Positions 21,472 to 23,604 of a DNA stretch of 23,604 nt are shown here, piece after piece; position 1 is the stretch's first letter, and each line of letters starts with the position of its first letter. Under the pieces are notes generated by a model that saw only the letters and a program-made list of their open reading frames with translations, ran no database searches and was not told where the DNA came from. Source of the DNA: Actinomycetota bacterium (lineage in GTDB: Bacteria; Actinomycetota; Thermoleophilia; Gaiellales; Gaiellaceae). The stretch spans positions 1-23,604 of the forward strand of contig VAXT01000188.1 in assembly GCA_005883245.1 (NCBI GenBank). Direction: 5' to 3'. Made by a program: the position numbers and the translations under genes.

Positions 21472-23292
21472 CTAATGGCCTCCGGCGTTGCTGTGGACTT
21501 CCGCGTAGTAGACGTCTTCCTCGGGAGCGGTGCCCCTGATCGGGCGCGTGTCCGCCCAGACGATGTGCGCGTCACCGTGACTGTCGGTGTCGACCCACAT
21601 GTAGTCGCCGAGGAAGCCTGCCTGCACCGGGTTCGTCGCCGGGGTCAGGTTCGGCATCGAGCTCGTCGTCACCCGGGTGTAGCTGAAGTTCGGATTGTTC
21701 GAAGCCGGGTTCCTGATCTGCGCGGCGGTGATGTCGTTGCAACCCGTCGTCTCGCAGTTGCCGTAGTGGCGGTCGTAGAAGGCGACCCAGAGGCGTGATC
21801 CGCTACTGGTCACCTCGCTCCACGGCTGCCACTGTGCGGTCTCGCCGAAGCTCGAGCGCGGCGTGATGTCCCGCGTGTCGCTCCACGTCGACCCTCCGTC
21901 GTTCGAGAACGCGTAGAAGATGTCATGGTCGCACGGTCCCGAGCCGCCGCCAGGCGCGCCGAGCTCGCAGTTCGGGTTCGTGTTGTTGCGGTGATCCGCC
22001 CACGTGACGTACACGGTCCCGTCCCCGTCGACCGAGTTGGTCACGGTCGTCTCGTCGGGAGCGCGGTAGCCGTTGGGCGGCAGGCACTGCCTGTTCGGGC
22101 AGCCGTTCTGGCTCGGCGGGCCCACAGGGTGCGTGGAGATCATGTCGCCCACCTTGGTGGGAGCCGTCCAGCTCGCCTGGTTGCTGCAGTCTGCGCTGGC
22201 CGGACAGGTCACGTTCAGCACCTGCTCGATGCCCGCGCCCGGCACGTTGCCGTTGGCAAACGAGACGTAGATCGTGCCGTCCGGACCGACGACCGGGTCA
22301 GAGCCCTGGTCGTCGTTGCACGCGCCGCCGCCGAGCGGGCAGATGCTCGCATTGGAGCCACTGATCTCGATCGGGGCCGACCAGTGAGCACCGCCGTCCA
22401 CAGACTGGCTGAAGTAGATCGGGCTATGCCCTGCGGCGTTGAACCGCGTCCACGTCATGTAGACGTTGTCCCGCTTCGGGCTCGACGGATGCGAATCGGC
22501 CGTCATCAGCTCCTTGTCGTTGGCGAACGCGCTGCCGCTGTCGTTGGCGATCACGCCCACGGGCGTGTCCCGATACTCCTGGAATCCGCCCGCCGGATTC
22601 GGCGAGTGGTAGAAGCTCCCGCCGTTCGGCGCATTCGACTTCATAACGAGCACGGCGTTGGCGCCGCTGTTGATGTCGAAGAGTACGCCGCCCGAATAGG
22701 CGTTGCCTTGTGAGTCCCAGGCCACCGTCGGATCGCTGCAGGCGTCCGCCGTGTGTCCGTCCAGCAGCACGAACTGCCAGAAGGGCGGAACCTGGTCGCC
22801 CCAACGCGTGCCGCCGTCGAAGCTCCAGTCGTACCCGCAGTGGTTGAAGCCGATCCTGGAGTCGTTCTGCCCGGCGATGACGTTTTGCTCGTTCGTCGGG
22901 TTCAGCAGGATCGTCTCCTCAGCCTGACGACGGAGCGAACAGTCCTGGTTCACACGGGTGTTCGTCATGCCCTGCCCGTAGAACACGTTCTGACAGCCCT
23001 CCGTCTTCGGGGCCGAGATGGTCTCGAGCGCGTGCATCGCGGACGGATGCTGGGCCGCGCGCTGACGCAGGACCCCGGCCGCGTCGTAGAGCGTGTACAT
23101 GATCCCCGACGAGACGGGCATCTCCTTCCCCCTCGACTGCTCCTTGCCGAGCTCGACGGCGAGCTTGTGCGCAAGGATCTTGTTGCCGATCGGGGAATTG
23201 CTGCTGGCACTCTGCGGTGAGAGCGCCGAGCCTGCAACCGCAAGCAGGACAAGAGCCGCCAGTGGAAGCAGGCCGATTACGACCTTCCTCAT
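21472..23292 (-). CDS. Secreted Asp-box (sialidase-fold) protein
   Basis: This 606-residue protein starts MRKVVIG after GGGGGAGAG (a longer start at 23322 is less likely) and has a signal peptide (LLPLAALVLLAVAGSALS). The mature part shows three Asp boxes, SFDGGTRW (157-164), SVDGGAHW (297-304) and SNDGGSTW (463-470), which mark a beta-propeller of BNR/exo-alpha-sialidase type. The conserved strand motifs ADSHPSSPKRDNVYMTWTRF and TVYVTWADHR fit this. It has many Cys, suggesting disulfides outside the cell. The classical sialidase active-site Arg triad and Tyr cannot be assigned by eye, so enzymatic activity is unproven. A promoter with an embedded palindrome lies upstream. Confidence 0.85.
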   Translation of the reverse strand: MRKVVIGLLPLAALVLLAVAGSALSPQSASSNSPIGNKILAHKLAVELGKEQSRGKEMPVSSGIMYTLYDAAGVLRQRAAQHPSAMHALETISAPKTEGCQNVFYGQGMTNTRVNQDCSLRRQAEETILLNPTNEQNVIAGQNDSRIGFNHCGYDWSFDGGTRWGDQVPPFWQFVLLDGHTADACSDPTVAWDSQGNAYSGGVLFDINSGANAVLVMKSNAPNGGSFYHSPNPAGGFQEYRDTPVGVIANDSGSAFANDKELMTADSHPSSPKRDNVYMTWTRFNAAGHSPIYFSQSVDGGAHWSAPIEISGSNASICPLGGGACNDDQGSDPVVGPDGTIYVSFANGNVPGAGIEQVLNVTCPASADCSNQASWTAPTKVGDMISTHPVGPPSQNGCPNRQCLPPNGYRAPDETTVTNSVDGDGTVYVTWADHRNNTNPNCELGAPGGGSGPCDHDIFYAFSNDGGSTWSDTRDITPRSSFGETAQWQPWSEVTSSGSRLWVAFYDRHYGNCETTGCNDITAAQIRNPASNNPNFSYTRVTTSSMPNLTPATNPVQAGFLGDYMWVDTDSHGDAHIVWADTRPIRGTAPEEDVYYAEVHSNAGGH

Positions 23293-23357
23293 CTCTCCCC
23301 CTTCCTCGGCCGGGCGCCCCACGTCGCCGGGCCGACGGTCGGTGTAGGACCCACGGC

Positions 23358-23387
23358 AATATACGAAACTCCGTTTCGCACCGCCAA
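23358..23387 (-). promoter_or_regulatory. Promoter with operator-like palindrome for the Asp-box gene
   Basis: On the minus strand TTGGCG (23382-23387) and TATATT (23358-23363) are 18 bases apart, a fair -35/-10 pair. The spacer contains the perfect palindrome CGAAAC-TCC-GTTTCG (23364-23378) touching the -10, a typical place for a repressor site. Confidence 0.6.
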
Positions 23388-23457
23388 GACCAGCTTTCGT
23401 GAGGAAGCTTCAGGCTCGCGGCATAAAAGTGGTCGACTCCCGACGAAAGGAGCTCCG

Positions 23458-23604
23458 TTGCGTGCAACTCGATTCTGGCCGATCGTGGCTGTCCTCGCGT
23501 TCCTGGTGGCCGGCTGCGGCGGGAGCGGCGGCAAGAGCAGCGAGTCTGGCGACGAGACCGAGGCGGCATGCACGAAGCCCGCGCTCGAGGCCCCCAACCT
23601 GCCG
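23458..23604 (+). CDS. Lipoprotein, 5' end only (runs off the right edge)
   Basis: The frame opens at TTG 23458 behind AAAGGAG with good spacing and runs to the edge (49 residues). It has a lipoprotein signal peptide: MRATRFWPIVAVLAFLVAGC, with the lipobox LVAGC and Cys20 as lipid anchor. A Gly/Ser linker (GGSGGKSSESGDETE) follows, as in exported solute-binding lipoproteins. The rest of the protein, and so its function, is outside the window. It is divergent from the Asp-box gene. Confidence 0.65.
   Translation, partial: MRATRFWPIVAVLAFLVAGCGGSGGKSSESGDETEAACTKPALEAPNLP

Overview
The window is GC-rich, gene-dense chromosomal DNA from a Gram-positive-type, probably actinobacterial (Thermoleophilia/Gaiellales-like) organism. 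The pointers are a CIRCE-controlled groES-groEL pair, many GTG starts that look leaderless, and small membrane families common in Actinobacteria (DUF6325-, SHOCT-, DUF7144- and RDD-type). The lineage is inferred from gene content and was not tested by a search. I see no rRNA, tRNA, CRISPR, prophage or transposase.

Layout. 1-4.4 kb, minus strand: a TPR/adenylate-cyclase protein, then groEL and groES behind a sigma-A-type promoter with a CIRCE operator. The two genes upstream of each 3' gap (cyclase and groEL) are each followed by a copy of the same ~108-bp structured 3' element. 4.4-5.6 kb: Nudix hydrolase, ASCH-domain protein and a four-CXXC zinc-ribbon protein. 5.6-9.5 kb: a membrane and hydrolase region in which three plus-strand genes are visibly damaged (a UlaG-like metallohydrolase, a K+ channel and an HdeD-like protein), interleaved with intact minus-strand AI-2E-type and LPG-synthase-TM-type membrane proteins. 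9.5-12 kb: NfeD-like protein, a large membrane protein, a PAS-LuxR regulator and an unknown protein. 12-14.8 kb: a run of small, mostly membrane genes (RDD, DUF6325-like, SHOCT, DUF7144, an unknown and PLDc_N).

14.8-21.5 kb is the metabolic core: E1 alpha, E1 beta and lipoyl-bearing E2 of a 2-oxoacid dehydrogenase, a short DUF2007-like fragment, a YciI-like protein, a DUF2007 protein, then lipB and lipA with a cupin and a small Cys-rich membrane protein on the other strand. LipB and LipA would make and attach the lipoyl group that E2 needs; no E3 is present. The C-terminus of lipA reads out of frame through its own terminator hairpin. 21.5-23.6 kb holds a secreted Asp-box (sialidase-fold) protein and the start of a lipoprotein gene that runs off the right edge.

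The most notable signals are the duplicated 3' element with compensating stem changes, the recurrent TANNNT box 6-7 bases ahead of GTG/ATG starts (which also reveals a small Cys-cluster gene at 19767-19967), and the cluster of genes broken by apparent short internal deletions, which may be either biological or an assembly problem.
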